Shown here in pieces: positions 16,533 to 25,551 of a stretch of 64,000 bases of DNA (positions are counted from its first letter, which is position 1; each line of letters starts with the position of its first letter). Below the pieces are notes generated by a model. That model had not been told where the DNA came from. It ran no database searches and worked only from the letters and a program-made list of their open reading frames with translations. Source of the DNA: an uncultured Blautia sp. (GTDB taxonomy: Bacteria; Bacillota; Clostridia; Lachnospirales; Lachnospiraceae). Location of the stretch: contig NZ_CAKRXI010000013.1 in the NCBI RefSeq assembly GCF_934424005.1, positions 6,615 through 70,614 of the forward strand, written 5' to 3'. A program made the position numbers and the translations under genes.

Positions 16533-17741
16533 ATGTTAAAAGGCAAAACAGTTCTTCTGGGAGTGACCGGAAGTATTGCGGCATATAAGATTGCGTATCT
16601 TGCAAGCGCACTGAAGAAGCTTCACGCGCAGGTACATGTACTGATGACGCAGAATGCTACGAATTTTATCAATCCAATTACTTTTGAAACTCTTACCGGA
16701 AATAAATGTCTGGTAGATACCTTTGACAGAAATTTTCAGTTCAGTGTAGAACATGTTTCCATCGCAAAGCAGGCGGATGTGGTGATGATCGCACCGGCAA
16801 GCGCAAATGTGATCGGCAAACTGGCGCATGGAATTGCAGATGATATGCTGACGACTACGATCATGGCGTGTAAATGTAAAAAGATCGTTTCACCTGCTAT
16901 GAATACAAATATGTACGAAAATCCGATCGTTCAGGATAATCTCGCTATTTTGCAGCATTATGGTTATGAAGTGATCGAGCCGGCCAGTGGTTATCTGGCA
17001 TGTGGCGATACAGGAGCCGGAAAGATGCCGGAACCGGAGATGCTTCTGGACTATATTCTGAGAGAAATTGCAAAAGAAAAAGATCTCCTTGGCCGAAAAG
17101 TCCTTGTGACTGCCGGACCGACACAGGAGGCAATCGATCCTGTACGCTATATCACGAATCATTCTTCCGGAAAGATGGGATATGCACTGGCAAAAGCAGC
17201 TATGCTCCGTGGGGCAGATGTAACATTGGTCAGCGGACCATGTGCGATCGAACCACCGCCGTTTGTAAAGCTTGTTCCGGTAGTGACGGCAAAAGAAATG
17301 TTTGATGCAGTTACTTCTGTAAGCTTTGAGCAGGACATTATCATCAAAGCAGCAGCAGTCGCTGACTATCGTCCGGCCAATGTCTATGAGGACAAGGTGA
17401 AGAAGCATGAGGAACAGATGAGTATAGAACTGGAAAAGACAGACGATATCCTGGGATATCTGGGAGAACATCGCCTGCCGGGACAGTTCCTGTGTGGATT
17501 TTCAATGGAAACCCAGAATATGCTTGGTAATTCCAGAGCAAAACTTGGAAAAAAACATCTGGATATGGTTGCTGCCAATAATCTGAAGGTGGCAGGTGCC
17601 GGATTCCAGGGGGATACCAATGTTCTGACTCTGATTACACAGGATGAAGACGTATCACTCCAGCTTATGAGCAAGGAGGATGCAGCCAATGTAATCCTGG
17701 ATAAAATTCTCTCTATTCAGAAAGAAAGGGAGGAACAGTAA
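16533..17741 (+). CDS. coaBC: Bifunctional phosphopantothenoylcysteine decarboxylase / phosphopantothenate-cysteine ligase
   Basis: A 402-residue two-domain enzyme for two steps of coenzyme A synthesis. The CoaC domain (about 1-185) binds FMN and shows the catalytic His in VEHVSIAK (H74), the PAMNTNMYENP loop and the Cys of GYLACGDTGAGKMPEP. The CoaB domain (about 186-402) carries VTAGPTQEAIDPVRYITNHSSGKMG, the usual start of the CTP-dependent ligase, and NDVV-like AANNLKVAGAGF. The ATG at 16533 follows GGAGGAG; the earlier in-frame start lacks one. It heads a pantothenate/CoA gene group with the ECF S-component and coaX. Confidence 0.95.
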   Translation: MLKGKTVLLGVTGSIAAYKIAYLASALKKLHAQVHVLMTQNATNFINPITFETLTGNKCLVDTFDRNFQFSVEHVSIAKQADVVMIAPASANVIGKLAHGIADDMLTTTIMACKCKKIVSPAMNTNMYENPIVQDNLAILQHYGYEVIEPASGYLACGDTGAGKMPEPEMLLDYILREIAKEKDLLGRKVLVTAGPTQEAIDPVRYITNHSSGKMGYALAKAAMLRGADVTLVSGPCAIEPPPFVKLVPVVTAKEMFDAVTSVSFEQDIIIKAAAVADYRPANVYEDKVKKHEEQMSIELEKTDDILGYLGEHRLPGQFLCGFSMETQNMLGNSRAKLGKKHLDMVAANNLKVAGAGFQGDTNVLTLITQDEDVSLQLMSKEDAANVILDKILSIQKEREEQ

Positions 17742-17838
17742 CCCGTTCACCAGGAAGCGGGTAAATAAAAACTTCATATGCCCGCAATTCCGCACCGTAT
17801 TGTATCCCGTGTAAGGGAACGATAACAAGGAGGAAAAC

Positions 17839-18477
17839 ATGAAAACAAAGAAATTTACTACATCACAGCTGACCATTCTGGGCCTTATGGCAGGAATCCT
17901 TTTTCTGATGGCTTATACACCACTGGGATATCTGAATATTGGACCACTGGCAGTAACTTTTAACGTAATTCCGGTTGCAGTCTGCGCCATTGTACTTGGA
18001 CCGACAGGCGGCGCAATCGCAGGAGCTGTTTTTGGACTGACCAGTTTTATGCAGGCAATAGGAATCGGCGGTGTAAGTGCACTTGGATCTGCTCTGTTTC
18101 AGATCAATCCGTTTATGACTGCAGTTCAGTGCTTTGTACCGCGTATCCTTGATGGAATCTGTATCGGATTGATCTACAGAGCAGTCCACAAGAAAACCAA
18201 TACTTATGTATCCTGTGCTGTAACCGGATTTTTCTCTGCATTTTTAAATACTCTGTTCTTTATGAGCGCACTTGTTTTAATGTTTGGAAATACAGAACTG
18301 ATCCAGAATCTGATGGGAGGCCACAATATTATTGTCGGATGCTGTCTTATGGTTGGCGTCAATGCAATCAGTGAGATGGTTTCTTCTACAATCATCACTG
18401 CAGCTGTAGGAACCGCGCTTTCCAAAGCACACATGATTCCGGCAGCCCAGATCGTAAAAACAGATACTGCAGCATAA
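17839..18477 (+). CDS. ECF transporter S component, probably pantothenate-specific
   Basis: A 212-residue integral membrane protein with about six helices, the substrate-binding subunit of an energy-coupling-factor vitamin importer. LGPTGGAIAGAVFGLTSFMQA is the typical S-component helix region, and the N-terminal AxxxA-like MAGILFLMAYTPLG helix contacts the EcfT scaffold. It lies between coaBC and coaX, so pantothenate (PanT-like) is the likely vitamin; this is inference from position. AGGAGG precedes the ATG. The 97-bp gap before it has a small hairpin at 17741-17762. Confidence 0.83.
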   Translation: MKTKKFTTSQLTILGLMAGILFLMAYTPLGYLNIGPLAVTFNVIPVAVCAIVLGPTGGAIAGAVFGLTSFMQAIGIGGVSALGSALFQINPFMTAVQCFVPRILDGICIGLIYRAVHKKTNTYVSCAVTGFFSAFLNTLFFMSALVLMFGNTELIQNLMGGHNIIVGCCLMVGVNAISEMVSSTIITAAVGTALSKAHMIPAAQIVKTDTAA

Positions 18478-18502
18478 AAGCATACAGACAGGAATGAAAA
18501 AT

Positions 18503-19270
18503 ATGATTTTAGCCATTGATATTGGAAATACCAACATAGTTGTTGGCTGTATTGATAAAGAAAAAATATATTTTACAGAACGTATATCCACGATCCGGAC
18601 GAAAACAGAACTGGAATATGCGATTGATATCAAAACTATTCTTGATATCCATCATATCAACCGTGCGGATATTGATGGAGCGATTATCTCATCTGTTGTT
18701 CCGCAGATCACATCAGCAGCCAGACTGGCTGTACAGAAAATTCTCAAAAAGGATGCAATGATTCTTGGACCGGGAGTGAAGACCGGACTGAATATCATGT
18801 TGGACAATCCGGGAGAAATGGGAGCGGATCGTGTTGCAGATGCAGTTGCAGCACTGGCACAGTATCCGGTTCCGCTGGTTATCATTGATATGGGAACAGC
18901 AACTACAATTTCTGTAGTGGATGATAAGAAACATTATATTGGCGGTATGATCATGCCGGGTGTGCAGATTTCACTGGATGCGCTGACAACAAGAGCTTCT
19001 CAGCTGAGTGGAATCAGTATTGAAGAACCAAAGAAGATCATCGGCAAGAATACAATAGACTGTATGAAGAGTGGAATTCTTTATGGCAATGCGGCAGCAG
19101 TGGACGGTATCATTGACAGAATCGAGGAAGAACTCGGACAGAAAGTTACCGTGATCGCAACCGGAGGCATGTCCAGAAAAATCATTCCGCACTGTAAACG
19201 AAAGATGATTCTGGATGGAGATCTTCTCCTGAAAGGTCTGCAGATTGTTTACGAAAAAAATAAAGCATAA
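18503..19270 (+). CDS. coaX: Type III pantothenate kinase
   Basis: A 255-residue ASKHA-fold kinase that phosphorylates pantothenate, the first step of CoA synthesis. Motifs: phosphate loop AIDIGNTNIVVG, catalytic Asp in MGADRVADAVAA, the IDMGTATTISVV loop and GGMIMPG. AGGA at 18490-18493 directly abuts an ATG at 18494 but is 9 nt from the in-frame ATG at 18503, which is preferred. It follows the ECF S-component by about 25 bp and probably shares its transcript. Type III kinases are not inhibited by CoA. Confidence 0.95.
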   Translation: MILAIDIGNTNIVVGCIDKEKIYFTERISTIRTKTELEYAIDIKTILDIHHINRADIDGAIISSVVPQITSAARLAVQKILKKDAMILGPGVKTGLNIMLDNPGEMGADRVADAVAALAQYPVPLVIIDMGTATTISVVDDKKHYIGGMIMPGVQISLDALTTRASQLSGISIEEPKKIIGKNTIDCMKSGILYGNAAAVDGIIDRIEEELGQKVTVIATGGMSRKIIPHCKRKMILDGDLLLKGLQIVYEKNKA

Positions 19271-19278
19271 TAAAGTAT

Positions 19279-19339
19279 AAAAAAGCAGCTGTTTTTCTGA
19301 AAGAAACCTTGTGGTTTTCAGGGAAAACAGCTGCTTTTT
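19279..19339. terminator. Bidirectional terminator
   Basis: A long stem: AAAAAGCAGCTGTTTT(T)C pairs with G(G)AAAACAGCTGCTTTTT, with an inner stem AAACC/GGTTT. It lies between the convergent coaX and RluA genes. Confidence 0.9.
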
Positions 19340-19340
19340 A

Positions 19341-20222
19341 CTAAAAAGCATTGCTCATATCTTCGGGAACAGGTGCCATCAGGCACATGGGAGTTCCTGT
19401 GATCGGATGGCAAAATTCCAACTGCAGAGAATGCAGAGGCTGGCGCTTGAAAGTATCATATACAGGATTATACAGATAATCCGCGGGGAGTGGATGTCCG
19501 ATATAACCCATATGTACACGAATCTGATGCGTACGTCCGGTTTCGAGGTGGATTTCAAGAAGTGAATGATTATTTTTTACTTCCAGCAGCTGATAATGTG
19601 TGATGGCAGATTCGCCATTCTCAAAATCAACGCGACGTTCGATTACAGAATCAGCTGCGCGGCTGATTGGTGCAGAAATCGTTCCGCTCTGAGGGGGAAT
19701 TCCTTCAACAACGGCCAGATAGGTACGGCGTATCTGACGATTTCGCATCTGAACAGAGAGAATTGCGGCACTGAGTGCATTTTTTGCCAGGATCAGTGCA
19801 CCGGAGGTATCACGGTCAAGCCGGTTGATACAACGAAAAGGACAAGAGTCTCCTTTTGCTTCCAGATAAGCGGCAACTCCGTTGGCAAGCGTGTTGGTAT
19901 AATTGCCGAGGGAGGGATGAACCGGCATATCGGCAGGTTTGTTTACTACCAGAATATCTTCGTCCTCATAGAGTACGGGGATGTTCAGAGGCGTTGGGAG
20001 GATGCCGTCGGTGGGAACGGTTTCGAGAAGTCGGACCCGAAAGTGATCACCGCAGGAAAGAACTGTCCGTCCGCCAGCTTTCTGTCCATTTAGAGAAAGT
20101 GCTTCTCTGTCAGCTTTCATTGCTGTGAGTATATGTCTGGAAAATCCCTGTTTACGCAGGAAATCCAGAACGATCATGCCTTCATCGGCAGCAGAAATAG
20201 TATAATTCAGAATACGTTCCAT
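19341..20222 (-). CDS. RluA family pseudouridine synthase
   Basis: A 293-residue RNA-modifying enzyme that converts uridine to pseudouridine in rRNA or tRNA. The N-terminal part resembles an S4 domain (about 12-75). The catalytic domain carries the motif with the essential Asp, RLDRDTSGALILAK. Further marks are LVVNKPADMPVHPS and LETGRTHQIRVHM. The ATG at 20222 has GGAG 7 nt upstream; the earlier TTG at 20237 lacks one. The target position cannot be told from sequence. Single minus-strand gene. Confidence 0.9.
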   Translation of the reverse strand: MERILNYTISAADEGMIVLDFLRKQGFSRHILTAMKADREALSLNGQKAGGRTVLSCGDHFRVRLLETVPTDGILPTPLNIPVLYEDEDILVVNKPADMPVHPSLGNYTNTLANGVAAYLEAKGDSCPFRCINRLDRDTSGALILAKNALSAAILSVQMRNRQIRRTYLAVVEGIPPQSGTISAPISRAADSVIERRVDFENGESAITHYQLLEVKNNHSLLEIHLETGRTHQIRVHMGYIGHPLPADYLYNPVYDTFKRQPLHSLQLEFCHPITGTPMCLMAPVPEDMSNAF

Positions 20223-20352
20223 TATATAACTCCACAATCATATAAGATATATTTTACTGGAAGCCTATCACAGGAAGGATGGTCTGTCAAATATGAAATT
20301 GTCCAAAAAAAACAATAGATTATGTGAAAAAAGTCAGGGAAAGTGATTGCAA

Positions 20353-20380
20353 TTACAGATTAAACAAAGTATGCTATAAA
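20353..20380 (+). promoter_or_regulatory. Predicted promoter of the PIG-L/wall-binding gene
   Basis: TTACAG (20353-20358), a 16-nt spacer and an extended -10 TGCTATAAA (TATAAA at 20375-20380). The 13-mer TTGCAATTACAGA around its -35 box also occurs at the coaBC promoter. Confidence 0.55.
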
Positions 20381-20411
20381 TATGGAATTTTATAGTAACT
20401 TTTTTACCATA

Positions 20412-20436
20412 ATGCTGGCAGTTGCTTTGCCAGCAT
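20412..20436 (+). promoter_or_regulatory. Perfect hairpin in the 5' leader
   Basis: ATGCTGGCA-7 nt-TGCCAGCAT, a 9-bp perfect stem just before the first possible start of the PIG-L gene. It is not followed by a T-run, so it is more likely a leader structure than a terminator. Confidence 0.55.
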
Positions 20437-20440
20437 ATGA

Positions 20441-21823
20441 ATGCAAATGAAATTTGAAAGTGTGAATAAAATGAAAAGTAAAATGAAAAAAAGTCTGTTT
20501 GTAACATTGATCATTTGTGTATTGTTTGCGATGTCAGCGCTGTCCGTACAGGCTGCCGGAAAGACCGGATGGGATCGCAAGGGAACAACTTATAAGTATA
20601 AAGTAAACAATACCTATGTAAAGAATGAAGTAAAAAAGATAAAGAAATATTACTACTACTTTGATAAAAAAGGCATCCGCAAAACCGGATGGGTGAAGTA
20701 CAAGAAGGACAGATATTATTTTGACCGGAAAACTGCACGTGCTTATACGGGAAAGAAAGTGGTCAATAACAAGCTGTATATCTTTGGCAAAGATGGCAGG
20801 CTTGTGAAGAAAAAGGGCCTTTACAAATACGGAAAAACACAGGTTTATATCAATAAAGACGGAAGCCTGGCAACCGGACTGGTAAAAATAAAAGGCAAAT
20901 GGTACTGGTTTGAAAATAACGGAGCGCGTTCCGGAAAAAGCGGCGTTCATAAATGGAAAAACAACACGTACTATTTGAACAAAGGCCGGTTTGTGACAGG
21001 ATGGGCAACTGTTGGCAGTAATAAGTATTATTTTGGCGCAGATGGCAAAATGGCCACAAATAAATATATACAGACCGGTGGACAGACTTACTATGTAGAT
21101 GCCAGCGGGCGTATGAAGAAGAATTGCTGGTATAACGGACAGTACTTTAACAATAAAGGCCAGATGGAAAAAAATGCGACAAAATATGATCCAGAAACGA
21201 CAGAAGGTCAGGTTACCAAAGAGATGCTGGATGAACTTCCTCTGTCCAACTGTACGAAACTTATGGTGGTTGCACATCCGGACGATGAGACTCTGTGGGG
21301 TGGCGCACATCTGACAGAAGGCGGTTGGTTTGTTGTCTGTCTGACAAACGGTTATAATGAAGTGCGGAAGAATGAGTTTTATGAGGTGATAAAAGAGTTT
21401 GGCTGTGAGGGAATGATTTTATCATATCCAGATCTGCTGGCAAACGGACAAAGATCAACATGGACAACAGAATGCACCAGTATAGCAAAAGATCTGAATA
21501 CAGTGTTGAAATATAAACACTGGGGAATGGTTGCCACACATAATCCAAATGGAGAATATGGGCATATTCAGCATAAGATGACAAGTAAACTGGTGACGGA
21601 AGAATTTTATAAAACTTATTGGGGAACGAATCTTTATTATTTTGGAAACTGGTATTCAGCGAGAAGACTGCCGATTATGGAAGATTCTTTAAGAAAAGTT
21701 CCGGAAGCTGCATTGGAAAAGAAACTGGAAGCATTAAAACTATATACATCACAGAAAGGTGCAGTTGCCTCGAATATTCATATGGCAGAATATGAGAACT
21801 GGATACGAGCTACAGAATGGTAA
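20441..21823 (+). CDS. Secreted cell-wall-binding-repeat protein with PIG-L (LmbE) deacetylase domain
   Basis: Up to 460 residues. A signal peptide ends near SVQAAG (about 38). About seven to eight aromatic, Lys-rich repeats of the cell-wall/choline-binding type follow (about 40-245; GTGW.., KYYYFDKKG, YYFGADGKM). Next comes a PIG-L zinc deacetylase domain (about 270-450) with AHPDDETLW (278-286) and HNPNGEYGHIQH (367-378), the two metal motifs. It probably removes an N-acetyl group from a surface glycan. No good ribosome site marks the start; ATG at 20441 or, more likely, 20471 (MKSKMKKSLFV). It begins the surface-glycan region. Confidence 0.85.
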   Translation: MQMKFESVNKMKSKMKKSLFVTLIICVLFAMSALSVQAAGKTGWDRKGTTYKYKVNNTYVKNEVKKIKKYYYYFDKKGIRKTGWVKYKKDRYYFDRKTARAYTGKKVVNNKLYIFGKDGRLVKKKGLYKYGKTQVYINKDGSLATGLVKIKGKWYWFENNGARSGKSGVHKWKNNTYYLNKGRFVTGWATVGSNKYYFGADGKMATNKYIQTGGQTYYVDASGRMKKNCWYNGQYFNNKGQMEKNATKYDPETTEGQVTKEMLDELPLSNCTKLMVVAHPDDETLWGGAHLTEGGWFVVCLTNGYNEVRKNEFYEVIKEFGCEGMILSYPDLLANGQRSTWTTECTSIAKDLNTVLKYKHWGMVATHNPNGEYGHIQHKMTSKLVTEEFYKTYWGTNLYYFGNWYSARRLPIMEDSLRKVPEAALEKKLEALKLYTSQKGAVASNIHMAEYENWIRATEW

Positions 21824-21853
21824 TGCTACATAAGATTTAACAGAATTAAATAT

Positions 21854-21906
21854 AAACCGGAAAACAAAGAAGTCTTTAAATGATTTCTTGGTTTTCCGGT
21901 TTTTTT
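21854..21906. terminator. Bidirectional terminator
   Basis: AAACCGGAAAAC pairs with GTTTTCCGGTTT, with an inner AAGAA/TTCTT. It lies between the convergent PIG-L and acyltransferase genes, and the right arm touches the acyltransferase stop. Confidence 0.88.
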
Positions 21907-22996
21907 ATTTGATGTGAAAAAGAAGAGAACCAGCTTTTTTCCAGACAGATTTAAAGGGATAAAGCAGAATCAGGCTGCTGAACAGACTGGCAAAAAATAA
22001 AGCTGGCATCTGGATATGCACAGGTGCAGTCGTAAAATGATTAAAGCATTTCTGCAGAACTACTAAAATCGGTTTATGTATGATATAGACTCCAAAACTG
22101 CACCGGGAAACATATTCAATGACCAGTGCAAATTTATTGCTTGTTCTGTGGTGATATCTTCGTCTCAGCAGTTCGAAGGTGAAGATGCCGATCAGAAATA
22201 TTGCAAAATCAGTATACCAGTACAGCCATGTAGACTGATAATACTGATGGCTGTATAAATAGTACTGTCCGGTTGAGTTTAAAACAAAAGCAAGAAGTAT
22301 TCCAAACAGCAGTGACTGACTTTTGAAACGGTCAAGTAGCTGATGCCTGCTGATCAGATATCCGGTGATGATATAAAAACTATAGCAGCTGCCCCACAGA
22401 CCAGTATCAAGCTGTGGGCTGAGACCGGGGATAACAGTGATCGCCTCTTTGAAAAAAACATTTGCTGTTGGAACCATAAAAAATATAACGATACCAAGAA
22501 CATACAGCAGTGAATACTGCCGGAGGTTCGTGGATGCCTGTAATAACCGGGAAATAAAAGGGAGTGCAACGTAGCATCCTAAGATTACGGGCATATACCA
22601 CATATGTGAAAGTGAAGAAGCTTTCAGGAACAGCATTTCCAGGATCAATCTGGAAATATCAAATGTTTTGTGTTCGACCAGACAGTAAAAAATATAATTG
22701 AAAAAAATCCATATTTCCGTAGTAAGGAATAGTGGGAGCAGTGATTTCTTATAAAAGGCAGAAACATCAGGATAATCCCGGGGCAGCATAAGCGCACCGG
22801 TAGTAGCAAGAAATAACGGAACCCCTATTCGTCCAATTGTAAAAAGCAGGTTTTCAATATTCCAGAGAGGAAAAGATACCTGGAGCTGGCCAATGAGTAC
22901 AGGACGATAAAATGCTTCAACAGAGTGACAAAGCACAACACATAAAATAGCAGTGACACGGACAACGTCGAGCCATGGCTTTCGAGATTTAGTCAT
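21905..22996 (-). CDS. Acyltransferase-3 family membrane protein
   Basis: A 363-residue membrane protein with about ten helices, of the acyltransferase-3 (OafA/OatA/NodX) family, which O-acetylates surface or secreted glycans. WLDVVRVTAILCVVLCHSVEAFY is the usual first helix with the conserved His, and RIGVPLFLATTGALML the second. It lacks the extra C-terminal SGNH domain of OatA. It lies 24 bp after yfhO on the minus strand and is probably cotranscribed with it. The glycan it modifies is unknown. Confidence 0.85.
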   Translation of the reverse strand: MTKSRKPWLDVVRVTAILCVVLCHSVEAFYRPVLIGQLQVSFPLWNIENLLFTIGRIGVPLFLATTGALMLPRDYPDVSAFYKKSLLPLFLTTEIWIFFNYIFYCLVEHKTFDISRLILEMLFLKASSLSHMWYMPVILGCYVALPFISRLLQASTNLRQYSLLYVLGIVIFFMVPTANVFFKEAITVIPGLSPQLDTGLWGSCYSFYIITGYLISRHQLLDRFKSQSLLFGILLAFVLNSTGQYYLYSHQYYQSTWLYWYTDFAIFLIGIFTFELLRRRYHHRTSNKFALVIEYVSRCSFGVYIIHKPILVVLQKCFNHFTTAPVHIQMPALFFASLFSSLILLYPFKSVWKKAGSLLFHIK

Positions 22997-23020
22997 TAAA
23001 AAGACTCCTTTTTTATGATA

Positions 23021-25390
23021 TTAAAGGTGACGCTGCTTTTTGAAAAGAAAAAAGCAGGTCAGAGAATAAACAATAACACCCAGACAGGAGAAAATCACAC
23101 CAATTTTGAATCCCGGAAGTGTATATTTCATTTCAATTGTATTGATACCAGAGGTAACACGGATGCCTGTAAAAATATCCTGCAGTTTATGTGCTTCGAC
23201 TTTTTCTCCATTTACATAAGCAGTCCATCCATCATCATACGGGATGGTGAGAAGAAGCATTTCATCGCCCTGGGCAGTATATTCACACTTAATATATTTG
23301 TCCTGGAGGTCAAGGGTAGTAACCTGATTTTGAGAGATTTCCCTCATTACGTCACGAAATTCCTGCATATCGAGATAATAGAAAACTCCATCAATTTCAC
23401 GGGAGCGTTGAAGAGTTCCTTTTAGCTGAACAATATGTGCAGGAGTGTTTCCGTCGCCGACCTGAAATGTCTTATAGGATGACCAGATGGAATAATTGGT
23501 GCGAAGATTTCCGTCAATATAAAGCTTAAGGTCATTTCCTACAGCATAAGTACAGTATCCATATAATATGGAATTCTGTCCGGGAGAAGTGACAGTCCAG
23601 CTGTAACCATCGTCATTGATCTCTTTTTCTGCCGTGCAGGGTTTATAACATTGAACAGTGTGCCCGACAATGCGAGAGAGCAGTTCATTCTGATATTCGA
23701 ATGTGTTTTCTGCGTGAATTTCTGTGGCTATATCATCAGAAGTTCTGTATCCAAGTTCTAATGCATAAGGATTTTTGTAAATATTTTTATTATTGTAATC
23801 GGTATCATTCACTTTTTCGTATCCGCTTTGCGTGAAATCACCGAGAAGATATTTGATTCCTAAAAGTGAATCGGAGGATAAGATAGGTTCACACCAGGTG
23901 ATCAGGCGATTGCATGCACTGTATCCACATTTGTTATAAAAAGCCATGATATTGCTGTTGTATGTGGAACTGTAAGAAGACAGCGGCATAAAACCGTAAG
24001 CCAGTCCTTCATTAAAATTTCCCAGAAAATGATCAGCATTGGTCCTCCAGCTGGATGTCTGTTCGGTCCGGTAAAAGAGCAAATCATCAAGTGTATGGAG
24101 ATCCTGGACAGCCTGTTCCTGTGTAGCAGCATACTGATCATAGGCTGTAGCACTCACATAATATCCGTTTACGAAAGTCTGATAAGCTCCGTAAAAAAGT
24201 TCTGAACAAGTAAAGATCATGCATAAGACAGCTACAATGTTATTTAAATAATACTTCTTCAGGACAAAAGATGAAAGAAATACAGCCGCAATATAAAGGA
24301 TAAAAAAGCTTATCACAAATGAGAAACGACAGTAATAGGAAGAAACAGTGCGGAAACCATTCCAGATATTTTCCAGAGGGACAAATGTGGCACATAAAAT
24401 AAAAAATAACAAATAACCGAGCGTCCACAATTTGGCCTTTAAATTTTGCTTACGACTGATGAAGAAACCAATCAGTGCGATCAGCGAGACCGAACCACAA
24501 AAAAGTGTCAGTCCCTGACCGGTATAGGGTACGGTCAGGAAAAAACATCCTTTGAAAATATCCTTCAATCCTGCATGAAATCCGATAAACCAGCCACCGG
24601 AAGTGTCAATTCCTTTTCCCTGAAGCAGATTTTTGATGACGGGAAAAAAGAAGAACATAGTGGTCAGTACACCGGAAACAGCAGTGATGCAATAGAGGAT
24701 AAAACAGGAAAACTCCTTTTTTACAGTTGCCATAAATGAAAAATCATGTTTTTTCATTGCTTCGTATGTAAAATAGAAAAACGAAAACAGACAGATCATA
24801 TAGGCAGTATACCAGTTGCTTATGATTGCACAAACAACAGATAAATAAAGCAAAAGAGTTCTATGCTCTGACAGAAGTTTCCATATGCCCAGCATCAGAA
24901 TCGGCAGCCATATGACACCATCCAGCCACATGATGTTGCTTGCCTGACATAAATTGTATCCCATTAATCCATAGGAAACAGATAACAGCAGATTACATAT
25001 ATATTTCATATCGCAAAAACGACACGACAAAAATACAGAAACAGTCAGACTGGCAGATGCCAGTTTTAAGACGGTGGCAATAGAGACAAAAAGAGGTATA
25101 TTGTCTGTGAAGTACAGAAGCAGGTTAAATGGACTGGAAAGGTAATAGGCCGTCAGACCGATCGCATTGTCACCCAGTGATTTGGAAAGGGAATAGATCG
25201 TGCTTGACTGTCCGTGAAGCACACGATGCCACCAATGAAAGAAATCAATATATTGCAGTTCCATATCCCATTTGAATAAAGCGTGATCACCAAAAGGATA
25301 AATTGCTCCAATATAGTATACAAGTATTAGAAGTACAGATGTAAGTGCGAAAGCGGAAACTGCTTTCAAAAATTTTCGGCTATTTTTCAT
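23021..25390 (-). CDS. YfhO family membrane glycosyltransferase-like protein
   Basis: A 789-residue polytopic protein of the YfhO family, a GT-C-like group; Bacillus YfhO is implicated in glycosylation of lipoteichoic acid. The N-terminal two thirds hold about 12-13 membrane helices with GDHALFKWDMELQYIDFFHWW in the first outer loop. An outside domain at the C-terminal end contains DGWTAYVNGEKVEAHK and a last helix. It probably transfers a lipid-linked sugar onto a wall polymer outside the membrane (inference from family). GAGGATC is its ribosome site. It heads a two-gene minus-strand operon with the acyltransferase. Confidence 0.85.
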   Translation of the reverse strand: MKNSRKFLKAVSAFALTSVLLILVYYIGAIYPFGDHALFKWDMELQYIDFFHWWHRVLHGQSSTIYSLSKSLGDNAIGLTAYYLSSPFNLLLYFTDNIPLFVSIATVLKLASASLTVSVFLSCRFCDMKYICNLLLSVSYGLMGYNLCQASNIMWLDGVIWLPILMLGIWKLLSEHRTLLLYLSVVCAIISNWYTAYMICLFSFFYFTYEAMKKHDFSFMATVKKEFSCFILYCITAVSGVLTTMFFFFPVIKNLLQGKGIDTSGGWFIGFHAGLKDIFKGCFFLTVPYTGQGLTLFCGSVSLIALIGFFISRKQNLKAKLWTLGYLLFFILCATFVPLENIWNGFRTVSSYYCRFSFVISFFILYIAAVFLSSFVLKKYYLNNIVAVLCMIFTCSELFYGAYQTFVNGYYVSATAYDQYAATQEQAVQDLHTLDDLLFYRTEQTSSWRTNADHFLGNFNEGLAYGFMPLSSYSSTYNSNIMAFYNKCGYSACNRLITWCEPILSSDSLLGIKYLLGDFTQSGYEKVNDTDYNNKNIYKNPYALELGYRTSDDIATEIHAENTFEYQNELLSRIVGHTVQCYKPCTAEKEINDDGYSWTVTSPGQNSILYGYCTYAVGNDLKLYIDGNLRTNYSIWSSYKTFQVGDGNTPAHIVQLKGTLQRSREIDGVFYYLDMQEFRDVMREISQNQVTTLDLQDKYIKCEYTAQGDEMLLLTIPYDDGWTAYVNGEKVEAHKLQDIFTGIRVTSGINTIEMKYTLPGFKIGVIFSCLGVIVYSLTCFFLFKKQRHL

Positions 25391-25422
25391 GATAGATCCT
25401 CGTTCATAAGTTATTAAGTTAT

Positions 25423-25451
25423 AGTATATTATTTCACATACAGCTTTTCAA
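25423..25451 (-). promoter_or_regulatory. Predicted yfhO promoter
   Basis: On the minus strand TTGAAA (25446-25451), a 17-nt spacer and TATACT (25423-25428). Confidence 0.7.
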
Positions 25452-25551
25452 GAAAAATGTAGTAAATGATAGAGGGGGAGAACTGAAATAGAAAAAGCTA
25501 TGGACGAAATACTACAGAAACGATATAATGGACAGACAGGAAAGCAATTAG

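Noticed and set aside
16890-17471. Minus-strand open frame of 193 codons
   Set aside because: Antisense to coaBC; composition is that of a shadow frame.
17741-17762. Small ACCCG/CGGGT hairpin before the ECF S-component, considered as a pan-type riboswitch
   Set aside because: Too small, and lacks the conserved bulged-A architecture; no ligand-domain structure could be built around it.
20534-21310. Minus-strand open frame of 258 codons
   Set aside because: Antisense to the wall-binding repeats of the PIG-L gene; the repeats' codon bias creates the open frame.
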